Shown one piece after another: positions 13,401-21,424 of a DNA stretch of 64,000 nt (within the stretch, counting starts at the first letter, position 1; each line of letters opens with the position of its first letter). A program made the translations under genes and the position numbers. Under the pieces are notes generated by a model. That model ran no database searches and was not told the origin of the DNA. It was given only the letters and a program-made list of their open reading frames with translations. Origin of the DNA: Heligmosomoides polygyrus polygyrus (lineage: Eukaryota > Nematoda > Chromadorea > Rhabditida > Heligmosomidae); assembly GCA_947396885.1 (NCBI GenBank), contig OX377206.1, positions 82,891,960 through 82,955,959 of the forward strand, given 5' to 3'.

Positions 13401-16400
13401 GATTAAACGGCGCCGATGGTGTAATGGTGTAGAGCATTTCGGCCCGGCCAACAAGAGGTGCGGGTTCGAGTCCCGCCTGGCGCTAGAGTTTTGATCATAA
13501 CAAAACATCGCTGTAACAGCCTACAACCTCAACGCCAGCCACATGAGCCTTAAAGAAACTGACTTGAATGTTTATAAAAGTTCTCATTGCTTGTAAATTA
13601 TGTCCTTTGCTAATCAGCTATCCTATTGTAATTATGTACTACCGAAAACATTTAGCTATGTTCTCTTTAAAGGTAAGGAGCTCTCCATTATTTAACTGAG
13701 TCGGGATTCTGGTAAACTTATCCCAAGTGGTAAAAACAGAGCATGCTTCCTGAATTCATGTTATAAGAAATCTAATTACTCCCAATAGTTCTCACTAGAA
13801 ACACAGAAACCTGTAGAAGAAGCTCAGATCCATTCCTCGTTGCATGTATTCAACGTCGTTACCGTCCATTTGAACAGTGACAACATCCTCTAAAAATCAG
13901 CATCATTAATCGTTTAATAATGTCAGGTGACAATGGTTACTTAATTCGGTATCATTTCTCGAAGCAAATACATAATTACACATTCTGTAACTCGATTTCT
14001 TTATTCATTTGGAGGTGCAAGGAATTTTTTACACAAAAGAAACCACAAATTAAGACCAAAAACAACTACAAAGAAAGCTCTATAGGTCCTAGATATCGAC
14101 ATACCTTATTATGAGCAAAATGAGACAAAACTCTCAAAAATAATTTATCAATGCACAATACATTTATTTTTATTTTTTGATTTTTCCGAAAATATCGGTG
14201 AAAAGTGTCAAAACATCTCGACAGAGGGGACTAAACCTAGACCTAGAGAAAACCTAGACAACCTAGCAAAATTTAAAGGTGAAGCTAACACACAGTCAAA
14301 AACATATTCATAGCCGAATGTATATGAAATGATTAAGCATGGTATGTAGCTCCCCTTGAATGTCATGGTTTTTACAGATTTTTGTTACAATTTTGGCTAG
14401 GCAATTGTCAGTACTTCTCCTTTCCAGCTAACGCTTCTTAAATATGCAACGCCAGAAAATACTTCGCTAATGAAGGATCCTACTATATATAAAGGAGCAA
14501 GCGTGTGTCACTGTGTGTGTGTGTCACACCGTCCGTCCGTCCGTCCCACTGAGTTGGGGCGCGGCAGCCGAACACGTCGAGAACCGTGCATGGCGAGCCG
14601 GAGAGGTACCGAGCACGTCGGCAACCGTGCATGGCGAGCCGTAGACGTGCCAAACACGTCCGCAACCATGCATGGCGAGCCGTAGACGTGCCGAGCACGT
14701 CGGCAACCGTGCATGGCGAGCCGTAGACGTGCCAAACACGTCGGCAACCGTGCATGGCGAGCCGTAGACGTGCCGAACACGTCGGCAACCATGCATGGCG
14801 AGCCGTAGACGTGCCAAACACGTCGGCAACCATGCATGGCGAGCCGTAGACGTGCCGAGCACGTCGGCAACCGTGCATGGCGAGTCGTAGACGTGCCGAG
14901 CACGTCGGCAACCGTGCATGGCGAGCCGTAGACGTGCCAAACACGTCGGCAACCCTGCATGGCGAGCCGTAGACGTGCCGAGCACGTCGGCAACCGTGCA
15001 TGGCGAGCCGTAGACGTGCCAAACACGTCGGCAACCATGCATGGCGAGCCGTAGACGTGCCAAACACGTCGGCAACCGTGCATGGCGAGCCGCAGACGTG
15101 CCGAACACGTCGGCGGCACGAAACTTCAGCCCTGGGGGTAATCGAGGTCGCTGAACACGAATCTGAAGTCGACCAATCGATATCGATCGATATTATCGAT
15201 TTTTTGAGGATGGCGCTCAAGTGGCGCGAAACTTCGGTCCTGGGGGTAATCGAGGTCGCTGAACACGAATCTGAAGTCGACCAATCGATATCGATCGATA
15301 TTATCGATTTTTTGAGGATGGCGCTCAAGTGGCGCGAAACTTCGGTCCTGGGGGTAATCGAGGTCGCTGAACACGAATCTGAAGTCGACCAATCGATATC
15401 GATCGATATTATCGATTTTTTGAGGATGTCGTTCGGGAGGCACGAAACTTTAGCCCTGGGGGTAATCGAGGTCGCTGAACACGAATCTGAAGTCGACCAA
15501 TCGATATCGATCGATATTATCGATTTTTTGAGGATGTCGTTCGGGAGGCACGAAACTTTATCCCTGGGGGTAATCGAGGTCGCTGAACACGAATCTGAAG
15601 TCGACCAATCGATATCGATCGATATTATCGATTTTTTGAGGATGGCGCTCAAGTGGCGCGAAACTTCGGTCCTGGGGGTAATCGAGGTCGCTGAACACGA
15701 ATCTGAAGTCGACCAATCGATATCGATCGATATTATCGATTTTTTGAGGATGGCGCTCAAGTGACGCGAAACTTTGGCCCTGGGGGTAATCGAGGTCGCT
15801 GAACTCGAATTTGAAGTCGACCAATCGATATCGATCGATATTATCGATTTTTTGAGGATGGCGCTCAAGTGGCGCGAAACTTTGGCCGTGGGGGTAATCG
15901 AGGTCGCTGAACTCGAATTTGAAGTCGACCAATCGATGTGGATCGATATTATCGATTTTTTGAGGATGGCGTTCAAGTGACGCGAAACTTTGGCCCTGGG
16001 GGTAATCGAGGTCGCTGAACTCGAATTTGAAGTCGACCAATCGATATCGATCGATATTATCGATTTTTTGAGGATGGCGCTCAAGTGGCGCGAAACTTTG
16101 GCCGTGGGGGTAATCGAGGTCGCTGAACTCGAATTTGAAGTCGACCAATCGATGTGGATCGATATTATCGATTTTTTGAGGATGGCGCTCAAGTGGCGCG
16201 AAACTTTGGCCGTGGGGGTAATCGAGGTCGCTGAACTCGAATTTGAAGTCGACCAATCGATGTGGATCGATATTATCGATTTTTTGAGGATGGCGTTCAA
16301 GCGGCGCTAAACTTCGGCCCTGGGGGTAATCGAGGTCGCTGAACACGAATCTGAAGTTTGTTTTTGAGGTATGAAGGTCTAAAAGTTGGGAAAAGAAGAT

Positions 16401-19400
16401 GGTCGGAATGTTCTCTTCTCGGGGTTTGGGGGCGAAGCCCCCAACCAGTCGGAGGCGGCCGCTAGGCCGCTGAACGACTGGTAAGGAATAAAGGCGGCGC
16501 TGATCGATCTCTGTACGGGATGCGCCACGCATTCTCCGCTACGGTACATCGTAATGGCAATCTGCGTCCTTGGCTTACAGAATGAGTTGCGGCGCACTGC
16601 CGAAGATCAGTGTTTTGTCCTTTCCAGACATGTGTAGCACCAGTTATTAGTTCACCGACTCCGGGGAGACAAAAGGCTATGTTGGCCAAGGCTAGATCGA
16701 AACAACGAACCTTGCTTAAGGGTGTACGCAAAAATCTCGTCGAACTGCGTTTCTACAATATTGATGTAATTTTGGAAAGTTGATAAATCCTCAACAGACT
16801 GAAAAAGCTGCGAAAATGTAAGTAGATAAGAGTAATACGCTGACGCAAAGCCCACATCCAGCTGTAAAAAAAAACCTCGACATTGTCCTGGTTACTCCGT
16901 TGGATAATTATTTGGGCTACGTATGTAGTTGCCGGGATTAGGACATTCCTTCAACACCGATGTCTACATTTCTCCATCTATCGGGCAGTGGTTCGTTTTC
17001 TAAACAATTATCTTAAACGTAAGCCTCCCTTTTTCACCACTGCTCTATCCGTTCTTCCGGTCTTTTGGTTTTTTTTTGCAAAAAAATCATCTTTGAAGAA
17101 ATATATTTTCTCCAAGTGTTTAATTCCTTTAATTTTTCGATTCCTGGATTGATGAATTTCAACGCGAATTTCTTCGTTGAAGGACGGCGCAGAACCTTAG
17201 TTGGAGGACACAAGCCTTCACATACAACAAAAAAATCGGAATAATTTCGTTGCTAATTGTGCTGGTTCGGATTATATGAAACTTGTCAAAGGCATAGTAA
17301 CCATGTACAACTTAAAACCACTTCTTGTGATTGTCTCCTAAATGGTAAGACATAACGACATCTTGGGGTAGAGGTCCTCTTGGTTTTGTCCTCCAACTAA
17401 GAGGACAAAACCAAGAGGACCTCTACCTCAAGATTCTTTCGTTCCTAAAAATATTTTGGAACGGTTCTCTTTGTAAGCCTTGTTTAATTAGCCTACTAAA
17501 TGATTAGTTATCATAATTTAGTGGCCTAATTTGTTAGTAAATGTTATTCTGGTTTCCGCTTTATAGAGTTTCTGATTACGCTGTTTTTACATGGGATTTT
17601 TAGTTATGTATATAATATAGTATAGTGTAATTTTATAAGTGCGACATGTTACTCTGACAGTTTAGCTATACCTTTCGGTAGCTGCTTCAAATCCACGTAG
17701 CGACCAGTGTATGTCCACGTGCCAAACTTCATTTCACACTTCTGCGAATCATACGGAAACCATGTGACGTCTATCTGAAATGTTACTGGAATATGCTCGC
17801 AGCCAGTAGTTATTGAGTTATTTGGGAACGCTGTAACTCCTAAATTCCGATCGCCTTCACTTTTCTGTTTGTTAACAACGCTGCGGGGAAAATTGAATTC
17901 CAAAATAAAAATGATGGCAATAATAGTGTGTACGTCAGAGATGTGACTAGGCAACCTATCTACCTATCTATCTCGGAATTTTCTTTCAGTTTTCAGCTTT
18001 GCAGCCTTAATGGAAGAAGGCTAGAAACAATGGTCTTCAATGATGCTTCAAAAATCGGAAAACAGCTAGCACACCACAATGAATACTTGCTCTGCTTTCT
18101 GTTTTTATACTTCCTGGAAATTTTACACACTATGAAGTCGCAGAGACGAACGTAATCAGGCACCAAAAACTACCCCTTACTGGACAGAAAGACTTGTAGA
18201 TTGCTGGAGGCTGCCAGTAGACGTGGCCGTCGTGGGTGACGAGTGCATCTGTGAGGATCGTTATGTCCGGATCACCAGCGGCACTATAAAAATCTTCTGC
18301 GTGCTAAAATACTTCATCGTTTTTAGATTTGTAAGACAATCAACGCACTTGTTATACAACACCAAATCCGGTGTCCAAATAAGATCGCTTGGAATGTGAA
18401 GTGTTCGCAGGCCTCCGTACTTTGACGGGTCCCACGTGAGCTTTGCATCAAACCATTTCTATAAAGATAAAGTGATATTTGAAAAATGAAAACATTCTCC
18501 TCATGCGTTCAAAATGGCGCATAATTCTCTCCTACTGGTTTATTAAGTCCAATCTGTGTGCAAGGTCTGCATGAATTTTTGAACAGAAGGTTTTTTTATG
18601 CAGCTATCCCAGCACTATTTAATGTCCCAAAGTCATTCCAATTTTGTGTCTGAATATAACTTGTACGACTCTACATAAGAACATTCTGTGATGTTGACAG
18701 CTACAAGAACCAAAAACAAACTTCTAAGCTACGCTTTCAAAAACAGATCTTGATCTTCAACCGTTTCAAAAGTGTGAAAAGAGTCACTTCAAAGTTGTAT
18801 GCTTCATGCCTGAATCGGAAATTCACTATAGAAGCGAAGCTAGAATTTATGCAGACGTGAGTTTACATCAATAGCCTCAGTAGCTGTTTTGGATACAGAA
18901 TTCTGGATACAGGCCAAGAACCCGAGGTGGAATCGCTAGGGGGAATGCGTCTATATAACACGCAAGCTCACCCCTTACTGATGTACTGTCTGTCGCCTCT
19001 TAGACAGTTTCACCTTGTGGGGTCTCTCGGGTGTTCTAAATGTTGAGCTGCTGTCATCCTTCTCTGCTGGAAAGGTTGCTGTTCGGGGGATCTTTGAATG
19101 TTCGCAAGGTTCGTGGCGATGACTGGCCCAGTAGCTTCAACATATGTTTGAACTTTTTCAGTCTCTGAAGAAGGGACATCGCCGAAACGTTAGTCGTCAG
19201 TAAAGCGTGTACTATCTCTGTTTCAAGTTCAACACCACATTCAACAATTGGACAACGATCAATGCCGAGATTCATCGAGGGTCGCACCCGGCAGCCTCAA
19301 CAGCACTGGAAATCAACATGTGTAGCAAAGGACCCATAGATAGCCAGAATTTTAAGAAGCGCACTGATTTTTGACCACTCCAAATAATGGATAACGGACG

Positions 19401-21412
19401 GCGTTATTCAATCCCCTTTGGGATGCGCCACGCATTCTACTTCTACGGGATGTCGTGGAGGCGAGTTGAATACGTATTTGGCCATACAATGACTTGTGGT
19501 CGCCAGCCGATGAAGAAGTCAGCGCTATATCCTTCCCAGACAAGTCTGGTACCAATTCACTGAGGGATGGAAGGCTTGGTTGGCCTGGGCGGGAAATACG
19601 AACCAGGAACCTGGTATCGGGTGCAGACGACAGCCGGCGCCTCCTCCGACTACGCTCCACGCGCCCGCACCACTCAGAATACTATGTAAAACTGCCAACA
19701 AAAATAATTTTGTCCCATATTCAATCTCGCCGTTGGCTAACCCAATCATCCATCACCCAGAAGTTGTCGAGCTTACGAGCCGTAGGTCTATTCACATGCT
19801 CATCGAAGACAAGCTATTGCGGGAAGAAGCCCAAATTGGTGTCTTGAAAAAGGCAGCTTTCCAAGGCCATCTACTGCAATCCAACGTTGACGGACCCTAT
19901 GCATTCTACACCACATTCACGTCAAACTGGACCATTTGAAATCAAACCGAATGTCCCGAATCAAGCAGAGATATTCTCCGGCAGCTATACAAGCTTGCTT
20001 CATTGCTTTGCATCTTTATCTTAAAAAGCCTTTGAAGAACTTCCTCCTATTTTACGACGAAAAATAAGAGCGGACTCCATTTCTAGACCTGCACCCAATT
20101 CAAAATAAAAAATAAACATCTTCTATATTGAACCAAGTACTTTCTAAAAACCGCAAAAATAATTTTTTGTCCGCAGAAAATTAGGTATGAGCTTCTCTGT
20201 AAGTTTTTAAATCACCTGCTCCGAAATCTAAACACTCTGCTTGAAATCTCATAAGATTTTTTGTTCTTCAAAAAATGATAATGATTTAGGGTTTATCTTA
20301 AAGAGTAGGAAGGCGGTAATTTTTAAGTGCAAAAATAAGAGATTGCCCCAGCCCTTGTTCTAATAGGACGTGGCGCTCCTCCTTTCATTGCCGGCAAAAA
20401 TTATGCTTGCATGATGTTCCACATTTATCAACGACACAGGAAAAGCACTGGCGAAAAGCACACTTCTCTTCACTTCACCGCTTCAGGTAAGCAGCACTTA
20501 GGCCCCGTTTATACTTTCGACGCCGAGCGACGCGATGGCATGTAAAGTGGCCAAATTGATTGATCACGTCGCTCAATCAATATGGCCACCATACATGGTG
20601 TCGCGTCGCTCGGCGTCGAAGTATAAACGGAGCCTTACACTGTCAATTAATAAAAATCGTTACGAGGAAAACGAGTGCGTGACGCGATCTCCTCCTTTAA
20701 CGCACTAAAATTTTTTGCTATTTTGCACTTTGAAAATAGTAACGAGCCATTAGTTCTATTAACTATAAACCATGAACATATAAGGATTATTTCCCGAGTA
20801 AAAAAGACTGTGAAATTTCCAAGTGTGTTCACTTTTTGAAAGCAGGTAAACTAATTTTCTAAAGCAAAGTTATGATAAATTTGCCACGAAAGATAACACT
20901 TAAGCTTTCCTAGAAACTGTATGCTTTTATAGGAAACGAATAAGATACTGACGAATGAAAACACTAAAACTGGTAGTAAACCCAACTGCTGGCTTCATGC
21001 ATGCAGCCTGAGTTTATTGCGTCTTGGCTAAATCACTGATTGTGAGATCAACCGAGATAGATATTCATTTTTTTTAAATTGGTGCATAATAAACGCACTT
21101 ACCATTTCTAGCCATAAATTCGTTGTCAGCACCTGATTTTTTTCATCCTGAAAATATTAAAAATGCCATTATTATTATTATTTAGCAGTATTATTACTGT
21201 AAAGAACTTACTACATCTATAATTCGGATGAGGGAAGCGCCAACGTCAACCGTTAAAATGTCGGAGCTGTTCTTAACCGGCCGAGGTATTTTGTTGTAGT
21301 CGAAGAGAAGGTCCTCGTACAGCTGGCCTTCAAGATCCTTAGCCGACTGCTTGCGCTTAGCTTGCATCGTGACCGATATCCATAGAGTTGCCATGCCTAT
21401 CCGAATCAACAT
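4445..21412 (-). CDS. Nicotinic acetylcholine receptor alpha-type subunit
   Basis: This encodes a Cys-loop acetylcholine-gated cation channel subunit of the plasma membrane. Exons in gene order: 21412-21212, 21147-21103, 18458-18349, 18283-18181, 17774-17672, [one short exon not found], 13137-13027, 12963-12822, 11261-11071, 10838-10733, 4904-4737, 4645-4445. Every joined phase agrees. Visible parts are a signal peptide ([18 protein letters not shown]), TTNLWLEM and [11 protein letters not shown], the loop-B tryptophan (VYWQPPAIY), the Cys-loop ([11 protein letters not shown]...C, split by an intron), the loop-C vicinal pair YASCC that defines alpha subunits, TM1, TM2 ([20 protein letters not shown]), TM3, a short cytoplasmic loop and TM4 ([15 protein letters not shown]). 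The usual GEK before TM2 is DHK, so the intermediate-ring Glu is absent. Visible exons total 1481 nt. The missing exon must enter at phase 1 and leave at phase 2 and should lie between 17672 and 13137. The start ATG follows the acceptor gttgcag at 21425, consistent with trans-splicing. Which named nematode subunit it corresponds to is not clear. Confidence 0.88.
4965..5228 (-). repeat. ATTT microsatellite and LINE-tail-like repeat
   Basis: A (TTTA)n run at about 4968-4990 is followed by a GTGCATCGAAAGTGCGCTTGAAC-type sequence. Similar T-rich runs followed by GAGGTGCAAG... occur at 6360 and 14000. The run reads as (AATA)n on the minus strand, as in the CR1-like tail at 56050. It is probably the 3' end of 5'-truncated LINEs. 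Confidence 0.4.
5229..5525 (-). repeat. tRNA-derived SINE copy
   Basis: This is a good copy of the window's commonest repeat. On the minus strand it starts with a tRNA-like head (GCGCAGTCGGAGAAGGCGCC, then a GGTTCGG-type B box, altered here), followed by an unrelated body containing GGTACCAGACCTGAC, TATGGCCAAATACGCATTC and GTAGAAGTAGAATGCGTGGC. It ends in a TTTATCC-type tail (5229-5240 on +). It lies in an intron of the receptor subunit gene. Confidence 0.75.
6074..6360. repeat. Near-perfect 121-bp inverted repeat
   Basis: The left arm 6074-6195 and right arm 6240-6360 are reverse complements with about one mismatch, around a 44-bp loop. Arms begin GAATAAGTAAATAAACTGAC. No coding sequence lies inside. 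The right arm runs straight into an ATTTATTTATTT tract. The near-identity implies a recent origin, either a foldback element or an inverted duplication. Confidence 0.9.
6361..6560 (-). repeat. LINE-tail-like repeat
   Basis: It starts with TTTATTTATTT and continues GAGGTGCAAGACGTTTCTTGC...CAAAAGGAACAACAACATAAG. A diverged copy is at about 13997-14180 (GGAGGTGCAAGGAATTTTTTAC...CAAAAGAAACC). Two copies with shared non-simple sequence behind the same tract support an interspersed repeat. Confidence 0.45.
6820..7400. other. GC-rich segment of unknown nature
   Basis: Composition shifts abruptly to GC-rich with CGTCGTCGTC-type triplet runs and short inverted repeats (gatcgacc/ggtcgatc; ctcccgctgagcggt/ctcccgatgagcggcc). 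All frames are open because of composition, so the overlapping frames on both strands are not evidence of genes. It abuts the Helitron that starts at 7452; another GC-rich island lies beyond that element's other end. Confidence 0.4.
7452..8754 (+). mobile_element. Helitron-like element 1 (non-autonomous)
   Basis: The 5' end is TCCTACTATATATAAA preceded by A. The 3' end is CTGG followed by T, matching Helitron TC...CTRR ends inserted between A and T. Near the 3' end are two hairpins: GGGGGC-GAA-GCCCCC at 8700-8714, then a nested one with outer stem 8717-8725/8746-8754 and inner stem 8728-8733/8738-8743. The interior has a CCGTCCGTCTGTCCG tract, degenerate tandem units (about 7560-7940 and 8300-8420) built on CACCGATGTCG and GGCGTCCGGGTTCAG, and purine-rich GGGACCAGTAA repeats (8040-8280). 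There is no RepHel gene, so it depends on an autonomous partner. Confidence 0.8.
8790..9140 (+). other. GC-rich coding-like segment of unknown origin
   Basis: A + frame from 8800 reads as a plausible globular peptide ([14 protein letters not shown], then [33 protein letters not shown]) and stops at 8980; a second frame stays open to 9137. No family was recognised. It lies 36 bp beyond Helitron 1 and may be part of an older mobile element. A short direct repeat (CTCAGAGTTTTGATTCTCCACT) is at 9126-9170. Confidence 0.3.
9355..9550 (+). repeat. SINE copy lacking the tRNA head
   Basis: Only the body of the tRNA-derived SINE remains: CCAGGCCAACCAAGCCTTC, GGTACCAGA as AGTACCAGACTCATCTGGG, and GTAGAAGTAGAATGTGTGGC. 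It starts after the B box, so it is either 5'-truncated or badly decayed. Confidence 0.65.
9551..10732. other. Intron of receptor subunit, no feature recognised
   Basis: This is part of the 5.8-kb intron between receptor exons 10838-10733 and 4904-4737. No splice-bounded coding frame, known transposon end or RNA gene was recognised; short open frames here look random. Confidence 0.5.
11320..11466 (+). repeat. LINE 3' end with AATA tail
   Basis: T-rich sequence with TTTGCTTTGTTTTGC ends in GCTCAGAATAATAAATAAATAAATAAATAAA. The tail type and the GCTCAG/GCTGTG lead-in resemble the CR1-like LINE end at about 56030-56075. It lies in a receptor intron. Confidence 0.4.
11761..12053 (-). repeat. tRNA-derived SINE copy
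   Basis: It is nearly full length and reversed. The tail GGATAAAGGGC on + is at 11768, the body contains GTATTTGGCCATACAAAGAC and CAAGTCTGGTACCAATTCACC, and the head ends CGCGCC at 12053. The B-box region reads GAACCAAGAACC on +. Confidence 0.75.
12064..12815. other. Intron of receptor subunit, no gene seen
   Basis: Intronic sequence between receptor exons 12963-12822 and 11261-11071. An ACACATACACATACACC run at about 12344 is the only simple repeat noticed. Confidence 0.45.
13232..13525. repeat. Inverted pair of tRNA-like SINE units
   Basis: Two tRNA-like units face each other: 13341-13266 on minus and 13409-13484 on plus. Both have an A box (GATGGTGTAATGG), a perfect T-arm (GCGGGTTCGAGTC in each) and closing acceptor-like ends GGCGCC/GGCGCT. 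Beyond each unit the same sequence (TAGAGTTTTGATCA..AACAAAACATCG.TGTAACAG) continues, so the inverted arms are about 110 bp. The anticodon arm is poor and lacks U33, so these are SINE or pseudo-tRNA units rather than working tRNAs. A third copy is at 36137-36204. Confidence 0.65.
14585..15115. repeat. 41-bp tandem repeat array
   Basis: About 13 copies of a 41-bp unit containing GTGCATGGCGAGCCGTAGAC and GTGCC(G/A)A(A/G)CACGTCGGCAACC. Since 41 is not a multiple of 3, all frames cycle through the same three translations, giving long spurious reading frames on the minus strand. It is cargo of Helitron-like element 2. Confidence 0.9.
15116..16355. repeat. 108-bp tandem repeat array
   Basis: About 11 copies of a 108-bp unit starting GGCGCGAAACTT..GG.CC.TGGGGGTAATCG and containing the palindromic core AATCGATATCGATCGATATT followed by ATCGATTTTTTGAGGATGGCG. 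Variants alternate between CGATATCGATCG and CGATGTGGATCG, suggesting higher-order duplication. The period of 108 gives an open frame of 36-residue repeats on both strands, which I read as an artefact of the array. Confidence 0.92.
16484..16735 (-). repeat. Diverged SINE copy beside Helitron 2
   Basis: Directly after the Helitron's 3' T, the sequence AAGGAATAAAGGCGGCGCTG starts a diverged copy of the SINE (GGGATGCGCCACGCATTCT.CGCTACGG, CCTTTCCAGACATGTGTAGCACC, GGGTGTACGC). Confidence 0.6.
16745..16870 (-). other. Candidate but unverified receptor exon
   Basis: On the minus strand, after a strong acceptor (tttttttacag at about 16860), phase 0 reads [12 protein letters not shown], reminiscent of the D-x-x-x-YYS stretch that precedes VEWD/AEWD in acetylcholine receptors. 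However, no GT donor follows YYS and the phase does not fit exon 17774-17672 (which ends at phase 1). A second acceptor, ctttttcag, gives [20 protein letters not shown]. Neither can be joined cleanly. Confidence 0.2.
17361..17433. repeat. 33-bp stem hairpin
   Basis: Left arm 17361-17393 (TCTTGGGGTAGAGGTCCTCT...) and right arm 17401-17433 are reverse complements apart from one or two positions, with a 7-bp loop. It is intronic. Confidence 0.8.
18500..19380. other. Intronic sequence, no feature recognised
   Basis: Part of the intron between receptor exons 21147-21103 and 18458-18349. The open frames seen have no splice support or recognisable similarity. Confidence 0.45.
19385..19672 (-). repeat. 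tRNA-derived SINE copy
   Basis: Reversed, near full length: GGATAACGGACGGCGTTATTC tail side at 19388, GTATTTGGCCATACAATGAC, GTCTGGTACCAATTCAC, and head ending CTACGCTCCACGCGCC at 19672. It has the A-box and B-box equivalents on minus (GGCGCGTGGAGCGTAGTCGG; TGGTTCGTATTTCCC). Confidence 0.8.
20501..20634. mobile_element. Palindromic MITE with TTA duplication, 134 bp
   Basis: The ends GGCCCCGTTTATACTTTCGA and its near reverse complement ending GGAGCC are flanked by TTA on both sides (20498-20500; 20635-20637). The arms extend inward through GCGTCGCTCGGCGTCGAAG to about position 60. A 3-bp TTA duplication with G/C-rich TIR ends is typical of PIF/Harbinger MITEs. It is intronic in the receptor gene. 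Confidence 0.85.
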
Positions 21413-21424
21413 GGCTGTCTGCCT

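Larger units (their letters stand above)
14478..16481 (+). mobile_element. Helitron-like element 2 with satellite cargo
   Basis: The 5' end TCCTACTATATATAAAGG is preceded by A; the 3' end CTGG is followed by T. The first 3' hairpin is GGGGGC-GAA-GCCCCC at 16428-16442; the second has outer stem CCAGTCG/CGACTGG (16445-16451, 16475-16481) and inner stem GCGGCC/GGCCGC. Two tandem arrays fill the interior (41-bp and 108-bp units, listed separately). No protein of the element's own is encoded. It lies in the intron of the receptor gene where one short exon is still missing. Confidence 0.82.

Noticed and set aside
13409..13484. Functional tRNA gene
   Set aside because: The A box, T-arm and acceptor ends look right, but the anticodon arm does not form a normal stem-loop and lacks U33; two further diverged copies make it a repeat.
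14585..15115. CRISPR array
   Set aside because: Units are contiguous with no unique spacers, there are no cas genes, and the genome is eukaryotic.
14483..16300. 605-codon open frame on minus and 254/324-codon frames overlapping it
   Set aside because: They are translations of 41-bp and 108-bp tandem arrays inside a Helitron. Both strands are open, the peptide is a 36- or 41-residue repeat, and there is no splice or start context.
17649..17954. Receptor exon with the first Cys of the Cys-loop replaced by Phe
   Set aside because: The open frame runs through an intron. The acceptor catttcag lies just before IDVTWFPYD, and the preceding exon 18283-18181 supplies the Cys (SFCP), so the Cys-loop is normal.
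19494..19939. Protein genes over SINE copies (recurring frames here and at 27012, 28416, 50477)
   Set aside because: The same peptide phrases appear at each SINE copy; they are translations of the repeat body.
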